A stretch of DNA of 40,289 nt from Intestinimonas aquisgranensis (GTDB lineage: Bacteria; Bacillota; Clostridia; Oscillospirales; Oscillospiraceae), in assembly GCA_020687605.1 (NCBI GenBank), contig JAJEQY010000023.1:1-40289 (forward strand), written 5' to 3'. Of the stretch, positions 23,883 to 31,886 are shown in pieces (positions within the stretch are counted from its first letter, which is position 1; each line of letters starts with the position of its first letter). Position numbers and translations under genes: made by a program. The notes beneath the pieces were generated by a model that saw only the letters and a list, made by a program, of their open reading frames with translations, did not search any database and was not told the DNA's origin.

Positions 23883-24338
23883 TCAGTGCTGCTTGGCCTC
23901 CAGCATGGACCATACCTCGACCCGGTTGCAGCGGTAGTCGCCGTCGCCGCTGCGGCGGTAGGAGCCCCGGAAGGGATCGCTGCCCAAATAGATGGGGAGC
24001 TGGTCACGTTCTCCCTGGGGGACCTGGATGACCACCACACTGCCGTCGTCGGTACCAGCCACCCAGATGTCCTCCGGCCGCAGGATGTTGGCGCTGACCA
24101 CGGTGGGGTCATTGACCTTCTCCCAGAACTCCTGGACCATCTCGTGGGGCTCCAGCAGGCCCTGGACCCGCAGGCTGTGATCAGGCAGCTCCTCGACGCC
24201 CAGCAGAATGATGCCGCCGGCGCTGTTGGCAAAGGCGGAATAAGTCTCCCAGATGCTGTGGGGCAGACCTCCGGTGGCCAGTTTGGCCTCCAGGCGGTTA
24301 CCCTCCTGGTACTGCTCCATATGGTTGAGATCCAGCAT
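23883..24338 (-). CDS. short AlbA_2 (Schlafen-type) domain protein
   Basis: The 151-residue product opens with an AlbA_2-like segment: EGNRLEAKLATGGLPHSIWETYSAFANSAGGIILLGVEE. In longer relatives this putative DNA-binding domain is followed by an ATPase or winged-helix part of several hundred residues. Here only the single domain is present and the product ends YRCNRVEVWSMLEAKQH. It could be a domain-only member or a truncated one; no leftover of a C-terminal part is seen. AAAGGAGG precedes the ATG. It has its own good promoter and is followed by the acetyltransferase gene. Confidence 0.7.
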   Translation of the reverse strand: MLDLNHMEQYQEGNRLEAKLATGGLPHSIWETYSAFANSAGGIILLGVEELPDHSLRVQGLLEPHEMVQEFWEKVNDPTVVSANILRPEDIWVAGTDDGSVVVIQVPQGERDQLPIYLGSDPFRGSYRRSGDGDYRCNRVEVWSMLEAKQH

Positions 24339-24368
24339 GGCGGCATCCTCCTTTGCTCCATTGGCACC

Positions 24369-24397
24369 ATTATATCTGATTTGAGCTGTTCTGTGAA
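24369..24397 (-). promoter_or_regulatory. promoter of the AlbA_2-acetyltransferase operon
   Basis: On the minus strand TTCACA (24397-24392) and a perfect TATAAT (24374-24369) are 17 bp apart. The -35 lies directly next to the stop codon of the recombinase gene. Confidence 0.7.
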
Positions 24398-24398
24398 G

Positions 24399-25532
24399 TC
24401 ACTTCATCACCGACGCCACCCGGTCCAGGATGCGGGCGTGGGTCTGGTCCAGTAAGTGGGTGTAGATCCGCCCGGTGGTAGAGGGGGTGGAGTGGCCAAG
24501 AGCTTTGCCGATGTCGAAGAGGGGGGCGCCCTGAGCCGAGGCCACGGTGGCAAAGGTGTGCCGCAGACCGTGCAGGGTGATTTTGGGCATGTTATTGCGG
24601 CGGATGAACCGCGTGAAGGCCAGGCTCACTGCGTTGGGGGCGTAGGGCTCTCCATGCCGGTCCAACAGCACCATGCCGGTGTCGTCCCAGTCGCGGTCGG
24701 CCCGGATACAGGCCTGCTGCTGCCGCTGCTGCTCTCGCAAAAGCAGAGCATACAGGTCATCGGACAGATAAAGGGTGCGGGTGGAGGAGCGGGTCTTGGT
24801 CGTTTTCTGTATGATGGAAGCTCCGGCGGAGGTCCGTGCCTCTTTGATGCGCACCACCCGATTGGCGAAGTCTACGTTGAGCCAGCGCAGGCCGCAGATC
24901 TCCTCCCGGCGCAGTCCCAAGCCGGCGGCCAGCTTGACCACCAGTTCCAGCCAGGTCCCCTCTGTGAGCAGACAGAGCCTCCGCAAGTCATCCGGGCCGT
25001 AGAATTTGGCCTCAAAGGGGATCATACGAGGCGGCTCCACACGCTCCGTCGGACAGCGGGCCAGGATATCCTGCTTGACTGCCATGCGCAGAGAGGCGGA
25101 AAGCAGGTCGTGATGCCGCCGCACAGTATTTGGAGAAAGCCCCTTTTGCATCATGAGCATGGTGTAATATTTTTGGATATCCTGCGGCGAGAGTTTTTGG
25201 AGGAGAATATCACCCAGAGCGGGTGAAAGGTGGTTGTCAATGATCTTGCGGTAGCCGTATAGTGTGGTCTCGGCGCGGTTCGGACGGATGATCCCTTCCA
25301 TCCAGTATTCCAGCCACTGGTCCAGAGTGATTGCCCGGGGCAGGACCTGACGGGAGAGGTCCCGCTCTGTCTCAAATTGACGGAGTGCTTTTCTGGCCTG
25401 GGCCAGACTGACAAAGGTGTGATAGGTACGGACGCGTCGTCCATCCTCATCCAGGCCGTAGTCCATATTGACATAATAGAGCTGACGGACGCTGTCGTAG
25501 GAGATGTTACGCTCAATGCTCTTCCTTGACAT
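24399..25532 (-). CDS. site-specific tyrosine recombinase (phage-type integrase)
   Basis: The 377-residue product has an N-terminal arm-binding part (residues 1-65), a SAM-like core-binding domain (about 70-160) and a catalytic domain with R208 (GLGLRREEICGL), a candidate K246, H321-G-L-R324, H347 (LGHSTPSTTGR) and nucleophile Y357 (IYTHL). All catalytic residues appear intact. Such enzymes integrate or excise phages and integrative elements. Around this one I see no excisionase, relaxase, phage gene or direct-repeat pair defining an element, so it is a lone integrase. AGAGGGG precedes the ATG. Four TAGCA motifs lie in the upstream 120 bp. Confidence 0.9.
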   Translation of the reverse strand: MSRKSIERNISYDSVRQLYYVNMDYGLDEDGRRVRTYHTFVSLAQARKALRQFETERDLSRQVLPRAITLDQWLEYWMEGIIRPNRAETTLYGYRKIIDNHLSPALGDILLQKLSPQDIQKYYTMLMMQKGLSPNTVRRHHDLLSASLRMAVKQDILARCPTERVEPPRMIPFEAKFYGPDDLRRLCLLTEGTWLELVVKLAAGLGLRREEICGLRWLNVDFANRVVRIKEARTSAGASIIQKTTKTRSSTRTLYLSDDLYALLLREQQRQQQACIRADRDWDDTGMVLLDRHGEPYAPNAVSLAFTRFIRRNNMPKITLHGLRHTFATVASAQGAPLFDIGKALGHSTPSTTGRIYTHLLDQTHARILDRVASVMK

Positions 25533-25570
25533 AATGACCCCTCTTTTCCAAAAATTTGAGGAATCCAGTC

Positions 25571-25651
25571 TAGCATATTGAAAAACAAAAAAGTAGCATA
25601 TGGCTCAAAAAACGCATAAAAACACCCTGATATAGCACTGAGCATGCTATA
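25571..25651. repeat. cluster of TAGCA motifs upstream of the recombinase
   Basis: TAGCATAT occurs as a direct repeat at 25571-25578 and 25594-25601, 23 bp apart. TATAGCA (about 25631-25637) and its inverse TGCTATA (25645-25651) lie in the arms of the adjacent hairpin. They could be integrase or regulator binding sites, or chance in AT-rich DNA. Confidence 0.45.
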
Positions 25652-25663
25652 TCAGGGTATTTT
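25616..25663. terminator. bidirectional terminator downstream of the COG2509-type gene
   Basis: ACCCTGATATAGCA (25624-25637) pairs perfectly with TGCTATATCAGGGT (25645-25658) around a 7-nt loop. TTTTT follows on both strands. On the minus strand it ends transcription of the FAD-dependent protein gene that stops at 25691. Confidence 0.88.
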
Positions 25664-25690
25664 TACAACATTTAACAAAAAGGAAGCGGG

Positions 25691-27283
25691 CTAAATACAG
25701 GCTACGTGCTCAGCGATTCTGATCCCATCTGCGGCTGCGGACATGATGCCGCCCGCATAGCCGGCTCCCTCCCCGCAGGGGTAGAGACCGGTCAGAGAAG
25801 ACATGCCGTTGCCGTCGCGCAGGATACGGACCGGGGAGGAAGAGCGGGTCTCCACACCGGTGAGCACGGCATCGGGACAGGCGAAGCCGTGGACCTTTCG
25901 GTCCAGAAGGGGGATGGCGGCCCGGAGACTGTCGATGACATAAGGGGGCAGACAGGGGTCCAGAGCGGTCCAGGTGACGCCGGGCCGATAGGTGGGAGAG
26001 ATGGCGCCGGCGCCGGTGGAGGAGCGGCTCGCCAACAGATCACCCACCAGCTGTGCAGGGGCGGAGAAGGGGGTGGAGCCACCTGACGCGCCCAGTGTCC
26101 AGGCGGCGTGCTCCCAGGTCTCCTGGAAGCGAACACCGGCCAGCGGGTCGGTACCGGGGAAGTCCTCAGGCCCTACGCCCACCAGCAGTCCGCCGTTGAT
26201 GTTGACACCTGCCCGGTCACGGTAGCTCATGCCGTTGGTGACCACCTGGCCGGGGGCGGAGGCGGCAGCTACCACCTGACCGCCGGGACAGACACAGAAG
26301 GAGAAGACAGAGCGGCCGCCGGGCAGATGGCAGGCCAGCTTGTAGTCGGAAGGGGGGAGGGCTTGCCAGGCGGGACCGTATTGGGCTTCAGAGAGAGCGG
26401 CCTGAGCATGCTCGATACGGACCCCGATGGCGAAGGCCTTCTGCTCCATAGGAACGCCCAGGTTATGAAGCATGGTGAAGGTGTCACGGGCGGAGTGGCC
26501 GGGGGCCAGAACGAGGGTATGGCAGGGGAGCGTATAAGGACCCTCAGGCCCTTCCACCGTGAGGCCGCAGACCCGTCCATCCCGGGTTTGGATGGCGTCC
26601 AGCCGATGTTCAAAACGGATATCACAGCCCAGCGCCTGGAGCTCCAGGCGAATGGATTTTACCACCTGCCGAAGTACATCGGTGCCCACGTGGGGCTTGT
26701 GGGAATAGCGCACATCTTCCGGCGCGCCGTGCTCGATCAAAACGTCCATGACGGCAGACAGGCGGGGATCGTGCGTGCCGGTGGTCAGCTTGCCATCGGA
26801 GAAGGTGCCTGCGCCGCCCTCGCCGAACTGGACGTTGGAGCGGGGGTCCAGACTGCCGGTGGACCAGAAGGCTTCCACGTTGGCAGTGCGGGTATCCACG
26901 TCGCGGCCACGCTCCAGCACAATAGAGGGAATTCCGGCCCTGGCCAGAAAGAGAGCGGCGAAGAGCCCAGCAGGACCCATGCCAACCACCACCGGCGTAA
27001 GCGCAGGCTTGTGGACGGGGGCTGGGAAACGGTAGGGCTGTGGGACGTGAAGGGTCACGTTTCGGTCGTTGGCCCGCCGGACCAGGGCGGCCTCATCGGC
27101 GGTGTCCACATCCACGGTGTAGACATAGTGGACATCCTGCTTTTTTCGGGCGTCAATGGACTGACGGACCGGCGTAAAGGTCCGGATGTCGTCGGAACGG
27201 ATGCCCAGACGCTTAGCAGCCTTCTTCCGCAGATCGGAAAGGTCCTTGCCGATGGGCAGAGACAGGTTGGAAATTCGTATCAT
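25691..27283 (-). CDS. FAD-dependent oxidoreductase-like protein (COG2509 type)
   Basis: The 530-residue product has an N-terminal domain of about 90 residues, then an FAD-binding GMGPAG motif (101-106), LERGRDVDTR, the stretch NVQFGEGGAGTFSDGKLTTG and a C-terminal GLYPCGEGAGYAGGIMSAAADGI. These fit the COG2509 family of uncharacterised FAD-dependent dehydrogenase-like proteins; the reaction is unknown. I choose ATG 27283, with AGGTG about 8 nt upstream; the open frame extends to 27634 but across non-coding DNA. The start codon lies in a tandem 10-bp repeat. The gene stands alone. Confidence 0.85.
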   Translation of the reverse strand: MIRISNLSLPIGKDLSDLRKKAAKRLGIRSDDIRTFTPVRQSIDARKKQDVHYVYTVDVDTADEAALVRRANDRNVTLHVPQPYRFPAPVHKPALTPVVVGMGPAGLFAALFLARAGIPSIVLERGRDVDTRTANVEAFWSTGSLDPRSNVQFGEGGAGTFSDGKLTTGTHDPRLSAVMDVLIEHGAPEDVRYSHKPHVGTDVLRQVVKSIRLELQALGCDIRFEHRLDAIQTRDGRVCGLTVEGPEGPYTLPCHTLVLAPGHSARDTFTMLHNLGVPMEQKAFAIGVRIEHAQAALSEAQYGPAWQALPPSDYKLACHLPGGRSVFSFCVCPGGQVVAAASAPGQVVTNGMSYRDRAGVNINGGLLVGVGPEDFPGTDPLAGVRFQETWEHAAWTLGASGGSTPFSAPAQLVGDLLASRSSTGAGAISPTYRPGVTWTALDPCLPPYVIDSLRAAIPLLDRKVHGFACPDAVLTGVETRSSSPVRILRDGNGMSSLTGLYPCGEGAGYAGGIMSAAADGIRIAEHVACI

Positions 27284-27293
27284 ATTCGTATCA
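27273..27293 (-). repeat. tandem 10-bp repeat spanning the start codon
   Basis: On the minus strand TGATACGAAT occurs twice with one A between (27293-27284 and 27282-27273). The ATG start (27283-27281) is made of the spacer A and the first two bases of the second copy. Confidence 0.8.
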
Positions 27294-27358
27294 CCTGGGA
27301 TAGAGTCTACCATAAAACAGCGAAGATTTCTATGATATTTCAGAGGAAAGACAACAAA

Positions 27359-27393
27359 AGAGGCCGCCACTCTGTTTGGAGTGGCGGCCTCTT
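27359..27393 (-). terminator. strong terminator at the end of the gdhA downstream region
   Basis: AGAGGCCGCCACTC and its complement form a 14-bp stem around TGTTTG. On the minus strand it is followed by TTTTGTTG. It lies downstream of the gdhA remnant and ahead of the COG2509-type gene. Confidence 0.8.
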
Positions 27394-27700
27394 GCACGGC
27401 TACTACCGTACCGCCTCGGGTGGCGGACGGTAAGCAAAGTATGTGTCTTAAGTCAATACAGATGTGCTTAGTAGGAAATACCCTGCCACAGCATGGCGTC
27501 CTTGCCCCAAAACGCGGGGCGTTTTGGGGACCCCATGTGATTTCACATCCTCGGGCGGAGTGAATTCGCCCTGCGGCAAAGAGGCTGGCCCACACGGGCC
27601 AGCCCCCTTTGTACGGCGCTGATCGCGCCGCCACGGTGGAGCCGGGGTCCTAGGTGGCGGAACGGTCAACGACGTGCTGTTTTATTGTTCCGGAGCTTTC
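27394..27700 (-). other. gdhA downstream region with hairpins and duplicated pieces
   Basis: No gene is seen in these 307 bases apart from the gdhA remnant. Hairpins are TACCGT-A-CCGCC with GGCGGACGGTA (27404-27432), CCCCAAAACGC/GCGTTTTGGGG (27505-27529, 11 bp perfect) and GGCTGGCCC/GGGCCAGCC (27583-27604, 9 bp, only a short minus-strand T-run). GTGGCGGA(A)CGGT occurs at about 27420 and 27654, 48 and 47 nt before the remnant stop and the gdhA stop respectively. Confidence 0.7.
27468..27506 (-). pseudogene. 3' remnant of a second glutamate dehydrogenase gene
   Basis: Read on the minus strand, 27506-27468 encodes GKDAMLWQGISY and a TAA stop. The true GdhA ends KVADAMLWQGVSY followed by TAA. 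A 20-nt block (CCTGCCACAGCATGGCGTCC on the plus strand) is identical in both. Upstream of this block the similarity stops. With the matching GTGGCGGA motif beyond each stop, this points to a former tandem copy of gdhA reduced to its last dozen codons. Confidence 0.7.
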
Positions 27701-29050
27701 TTAGTAGCTCACGCCCTGCCACAGCATGGCGTCCGCCACCTTGAGGAAACCGGCAATGTTGGCACCGGCCACCAGGTTGCCGGGCATGCCGTACTCCTCG
27801 GCTGCCTTGGCGGCGTTGTGGTAGATGTTGGTCATGATGCCGTGGAGCTTCTCGTCGACCTCCTCAAAGGTCCAGCTCAGGCGCAGGGAGTTCTGGCTCA
27901 TCTCCAGACCGGAGGTGGCCACACCGCCGGCGTTGGCGGCCTTGGCAGGCCCAAAGAGAATGCCGTTGGCCTGGAAGATGGTGACAGCCTCGGGAGTAGA
28001 GGGCATGTTGGCGCCCTCAGCCACGGCGAAGCAGCCGTTCTTTACCAGGGCCTGGGCGGAGGCGCCGTCCAGCTCATTCTGAGTGGCGCAGGGAAGGGCG
28101 ATGTCGCAGGGGACGGTCCAGATGCCGGAGCAGCCCTCCACGTACTTGGCGGAGGGGACATAGTCCAGATAGGTCTTGATCCGGGCCCGCTTGACCTCCT
28201 TGATCTCCTTGATGATCTTGTAGTCGATGCCGTGTTCGTCCACGATGTAGCCGTTGGAGTCGCTCATGGCGATGACCTTGCCGCCCAGCTGGGTGGCCTT
28301 CTGGTTGGCGTAGGTGGCCACGTTGCCGGAGCCGGAGATGACCACACGCTGACCGGCGAAGCTCTTGCCGTTGGCCTTGAGCATCTCATCGGTGAAGTAG
28401 CACAAGCCGTAGCCGGTGGCCTCGGTGCGGGCCAGGGAGCCGCCGTAGGTCAGGCCCTTGCCGGTGAGCACGCCGGTGAATTCATTGCGCAGGCGCTTGT
28501 ACTGGCCATACATGAAGCCGATCTCACGGGCGCCCACGCCGATGTCGCCGGCGGGCACGTCGGTGAACTGGCCGATGTGGCGCTGCAGCTCGGTCATGAA
28601 GGACTGGCAGAAACGCATGACCTCGGTGTCAGACTTGCCCTTGGGATCGAAGTCGGAGCCGCCCTTGCCGCCGCCCATGGGCAGGCCGGTGAGGGAGTTT
28701 TTGAAGATCTGCTCAAAGCCCAGGAACTTGATGATGGACAGGTTTACGCTGGGGTGGAAGCGCAGACCGCCCTTGTAGGGGCCGATGGCGGAGTTGAACT
28801 GCACACGGAAGCCGCGGTTAACCTGCACGTTGCCGGCGTCGTCCACCCAGGGCACCCGGAACTGGATGACCCGCTCGGGCTCCACGATGCGCTGAAGGAT
28901 GCCAGCTTTCTGGAGGTCAGGGCGCTTTTCCACCACGGGCTGGAGAGACTCCAGCACCTCGCCCACCGCCTGGAGGAACTCAGGCTGGTTGGGGTCCTTC
29001 TTCACTGCCGCGTCATATACGCTCTGCAAGTACTCGTTCTTGAATTCCAT
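27701..29050 (-). CDS. gdhA: NADP-type glutamate dehydrogenase
   Basis: Glutamate dehydrogenase joins ammonium and 2-oxoglutarate to give glutamate, or the reverse. The 449-residue length and sequence fit the hexameric GDH of the NADP-specific type (small family, about 450 residues). Substrate and catalytic lysines are K93 (PYKGGLRF), K117 and K129 (GGGKGGSDFDPKGK). The nucleotide domain has ISGSGNVATYA; cofactor choice is judged from overall similarity only. AAAGGGG lies about 11 nt before the ATG, a long spacing. A clear promoter is at 29151-29179. The C-terminal codons are partly repeated about 230 bp downstream. Confidence 0.95.
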   Translation of the reverse strand: MEFKNEYLQSVYDAAVKKDPNQPEFLQAVGEVLESLQPVVEKRPDLQKAGILQRIVEPERVIQFRVPWVDDAGNVQVNRGFRVQFNSAIGPYKGGLRFHPSVNLSIIKFLGFEQIFKNSLTGLPMGGGKGGSDFDPKGKSDTEVMRFCQSFMTELQRHIGQFTDVPAGDIGVGAREIGFMYGQYKRLRNEFTGVLTGKGLTYGGSLARTEATGYGLCYFTDEMLKANGKSFAGQRVVISGSGNVATYANQKATQLGGKVIAMSDSNGYIVDEHGIDYKIIKEIKEVKRARIKTYLDYVPSAKYVEGCSGIWTVPCDIALPCATQNELDGASAQALVKNGCFAVAEGANMPSTPEAVTIFQANGILFGPAKAANAGGVATSGLEMSQNSLRLSWTFEEVDEKLHGIMTNIYHNAAKAAEEYGMPGNLVAGANIAGFLKVADAMLWQGVSY

Positions 29051-29150
29051 TTTCCAAAACCCCTTTGTTTTGACGGGTGGCCCCGCCTGATTTTGTAGCG
29101 CATCCGGAGAACACCTGCCCGTCCGGGGGGAACGCCGGAATTTAGAATGT

Positions 29151-29179
29151 ATTATACTTCACCTAGATAAAGATTGCAA
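29151..29179 (-). promoter_or_regulatory. sigma-A promoter of gdhA
   Basis: On the minus strand TTGCAA (29179-29174) and a perfect TATAAT (29156-29151) are 17 bp apart. The leader would be about 95 nt. Confidence 0.78.
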
Positions 29180-29265
29180 GAAAAAAATGAAAAGTTGCAT
29201 GTCGAGTGCTGTGATTTTGGCAGGATACCGAAAATGGCGCCCTGCTGGGCGGGGCAATGATGCAA

Positions 29266-29308
29266 AATAAAAAAAGATGGACCTCCAATCAAACGGAGGT
29301 CCATCTTT
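29266..29308 (-). terminator. terminator of ackA
   Basis: On the minus strand a perfect 14-bp stem (29308-29295 with 29286-29273) has an 8-nt loop and is followed by a run of T. It lies about 20 nt after the ackA stop. Confidence 0.92.
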
Positions 29309-29330
29309 AAAGTGCTTGAAACGGGGAGGC

Positions 29331-30527
29331 TTACTTGCCGACAATAGCGGCAGTATCTTGAGCGATGACCAACTCCTCGTTGGTGGGGATGAGGAGGGTG
29401 TGGACGCGGGCGTCGGCAGCGGAGATGTCCTTCTCCTCGCCGCGGGTCTTGTTCTTCTCGGGGTCGATCTTGATGCCCATGAAGCCCAGGTTGGCCACGA
29501 TCTGCTCACGCAGCTCGGGAGAGTTCTCACCCACGCCGGCGGTAAAGACCACGGCGTCGATGCCACCCATGGCGGCGGAGGCGGAGGCGATGCGCTTGGT
29601 GGTCTTGTAGCAGAACATATCCAGGGCCAGCTGAGCGCGCTTGTTGCCCTCAGCGGCGGCGGACTCGATGTCGCGGAAGTCGGAGGACACGCCGGAGACG
29701 CCCAGCACGCCGGACTTCTTGTTGAGGATGTTCATGACCTCCTCGATGGTCAGGTGGTGGGTCTCCATGAGGTACTCGATGATGGACACGTCGATGGAGC
29801 CGCAGCGGGTGCCCATGGGCAGGCCGTCCAGGGGGGTGAAGCCCATGGAGGTCTCGATGGACTTGCCGCCGTCAATGGCGCAGACGGAGGAGCCGTTGCC
29901 CAGGTGGCAGGTGACGATCTTCAGCTCCTCGATGGGCTTGCCCAGAATGTCGGCAGCACGGCGGGACACATACAGGTGAGAGGTGCCGTGGAAGCCGTAG
30001 CGGCGGACATGGTTCTCCTCATAGTACTCGTAGGGAATGGCATAGATGAAGGCGCGGGCGGGCATGGTCTGATGGAAGGCGGTGTCGAACACAGCCACCA
30101 TGGGCACACCGGGCATGACCTTCTGGCAGGCCTTGATGCCGGTGATGTTGGCGGGGTTGTGCAGGGGGGCCAGGGGGATGCACTCCTCAATGGCGGCCAT
30201 GACGTCGTCGTCGATGAGGACGGAGGAGGCGAACTTCTCGCCGCCGTGCACCACACGGTGGCCAACGGCGTCGATCTCGGACATGCTCTTGATCACGCCG
30301 TGCTCAGCGTTGGTCAGGGCGTCCAGCACAGCCTGGATGGCCTCGGCGTGGGTGGGCATGGGAATCTCGAACTCATACTTGCCGTTGGTGGCGGGGACCT
30401 TGTGGGTCAGACGGCCGTCGATGCCGATGCGCTCGCACAGGCCCTTGGCCAGGACCTCCTGGGTCTGGGGGTCCATGAGCTGGTATTTCAGAGAAGAACT
30501 GCCGGCGTTGATGACGAGAACTTTCAT
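29331..30527 (-). CDS. ackA: acetate kinase
   Basis: Acetate kinase makes ATP and acetate from acetyl phosphate and ADP, the last step of acetate fermentation. The 398 residues are the usual length and include the N-terminal NAGSSSLKYQL, HRVVHGGEKF, DTAFHQTMP, GFHGTSHLYVS, CHLGNGSSVCAI and FTAGVGENS signatures. I start at ATG 30527 (MKVLVINAG), as in all relatives; AAAGGAG lies about 12-15 nt upstream. No pta is adjacent. The gene is divergent from tmcAL. Confidence 0.97.
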   Translation of the reverse strand: MKVLVINAGSSSLKYQLMDPQTQEVLAKGLCERIGIDGRLTHKVPATNGKYEFEIPMPTHAEAIQAVLDALTNAEHGVIKSMSEIDAVGHRVVHGGEKFASSVLIDDDVMAAIEECIPLAPLHNPANITGIKACQKVMPGVPMVAVFDTAFHQTMPARAFIYAIPYEYYEENHVRRYGFHGTSHLYVSRRAADILGKPIEELKIVTCHLGNGSSVCAIDGGKSIETSMGFTPLDGLPMGTRCGSIDVSIIEYLMETHHLTIEEVMNILNKKSGVLGVSGVSSDFRDIESAAAEGNKRAQLALDMFCYKTTKRIASASAAMGGIDAVVFTAGVGENSPELREQIVANLGFMGIKIDPEKNKTRGEEKDISAADARVHTLLIPTNEELVIAQDTAAIVGK

Positions 30528-30602
30528 TGTGTGATCCCGCTCCTTTGAGATGAAATATAATTGGCGGTCCTTGCGTATCTGCGCTCGTTCCGCTAAAATG
30601 AC

Positions 30603-30608
30603 ATTATA
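30603..30608 (-). promoter_or_regulatory. -10 element of a probable ackA promoter
   Basis: On the minus strand a perfect TATAAT (30608-30603) lies about 75 nt before the ackA start. The -35 region is TTTTCT-like and weak. Confidence 0.4.
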
Positions 30609-30686
30609 ATTGTAGCCCATTCCACAGAAAAGAACAACCCATTCTTTCAGAAAAAGTCAAAAAATTTCCTTTCGGAGGTAGCACCA

Positions 30687-31886
30687 ATGAACGTTGCGGG
30701 CATCATTGCTGAATACAACCCCTTCCACCGGGGACACGCCTGGCAAATTGACGAAACCAGACGGGTCCTGGGGGCGGACACGGCAGTGGTGTGTGCTATG
30801 AGCGGGCATTGGGTCCAGCGGGGGGAGTGCGCCGTCACCGACAAGTGGACCAGGGCGGCCATGGCTCTGCGAGGGGGCGCCGACCTCATCCTAGAGCTGC
30901 CTACCCCCTGGGCCTGTGCCTCGGCGGAGACCTTTGCCCGGGGAGGTGTGGGGGTGCTGTCCGCCACAGGGGTGGTGGACACGCTGTCTTTCGGAAGTGA
31001 GTCGGGGGACCTGGAAGTGCTCAAAAGAGCGGCGGAATGTCTGGATTCGGAGGACTACAGGACGGCCCTCCGGGGCTTTTTGGACCAGGGCCTGCCCTTT
31101 GCCGTCTGCCGCCACCGGGCAGCGGAGGTGCTGCTGGGGGCGGAGGGTGCCGCCTGCCTGGAAAACCCAAACGACAACCTGGGTGTGGAGTACCTTCGGG
31201 CGCTGCCGCCGGAAATGGAGGCGCTGACGGTGAAACGGGTGGGCGCCCGCCACGACGGGGCACCGGCGGAGGGCTTTGCCTCGGCCTCCACCCTCCGGGG
31301 CTGGCTCCGGCAGGGGAAGATCGCCCGGGCGGAGGCCTATCTCACCGAGGCCTGGCAGGGGGACATCGCCTCCATGGAGTGGTGTGAGCGGTGGGCCCTG
31401 GCCCGGCTGAGGACTATGAGCCTGGCGGAGGCGGCATCCCTCCCCGACAGCGGGGAGGGACTGGCCGCCCGGCTGCTGGCGGCGGGACAGCGGGCGGGGA
31501 GCTTGGAAGAGGTCTATGACCTCGCCAAGACCAAGCGGTATGCCCACGCCCGGGTGCGGCGGCTGACTGCCTGGGCCATGCTGGGACTCACCGCCGCCGA
31601 CCGGCCGCTGGAGGTCCCCTACCTCAAGGTCCTGGGCTTCACCGAACGGGGCCGGGAGGTGCTCCGGGAGATAGGAAAGCGGGCGAAGGTCCCCGTCATC
31701 ACCAAGCCGGCACACGCCAAGTCCCTGCCCGGAGCGGGGGGCAAGCTGGCCGAGCTGGAGGCCCGATGTACCGACCTCTACGGCCTGTGCTTCGCCGCGC
31801 CCTGGCCCGGGGGGATGGAGTGGCGGACTGGGCCGGTGGTCCTGTCCAAGCGGAAAAATGATGGGGAAGAGGAGGGGACGATATGA
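30687..31886 (+). CDS. tmcAL: tRNA(Met) cytidine acetate ligase TmcAL
   Basis: TmcAL (formerly YlbM/UPF0348) makes N4-acetylcytidine at the wobble base of elongator tRNA-Met from acetate and ATP. The 399-residue product starts MNVAGIIAEYNPFHRGH, with the nucleotidyltransferase HxGH motif at residues 14-17, and has MSGHWVQRGE, ADLILELPTPWA and the family's ENPNDNLGVEYLRAL. TCGGAGG precedes the ATG. It is divergent from ackA; both enzymes handle acetate. Its stop overlaps the next start (ATGA at 31883-31886), so translation of the MocR gene is coupled. Confidence 0.92.
   Translation: MNVAGIIAEYNPFHRGHAWQIDETRRVLGADTAVVCAMSGHWVQRGECAVTDKWTRAAMALRGGADLILELPTPWACASAETFARGGVGVLSATGVVDTLSFGSESGDLEVLKRAAECLDSEDYRTALRGFLDQGLPFAVCRHRAAEVLLGAEGAACLENPNDNLGVEYLRALPPEMEALTVKRVGARHDGAPAEGFASASTLRGWLRQGKIARAEAYLTEAWQGDIASMEWCERWALARLRTMSLAEAASLPDSGEGLAARLLAAGQRAGSLEEVYDLAKTKRYAHARVRRLTAWAMLGLTAADRPLEVPYLKVLGFTERGREVLREIGKRAKVPVITKPAHAKSLPGAGGKLAELEARCTDLYGLCFAAPWPGGMEWRTGPVVLSKRKNDGEEEGTI

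Noticed and set aside
24399..25532. Prophage or integrative element around the recombinase
   Set aside because: Neighbouring genes are ordinary and no phage, conjugation or excisionase gene or flanking att pair was seen.
25691..27634. Longer 647-residue form of the COG2509-type protein
   Set aside because: The extension crosses the 27359-27393 terminator and the gdhA remnant; the conserved protein starts at 27283.
27394..27700. Insertion sequence or MITE in the gdhA downstream region
   Set aside because: Several hairpins are present but there are no terminal inverted repeats bounded by a target duplication and no transposase; a gdhA duplication explains more.
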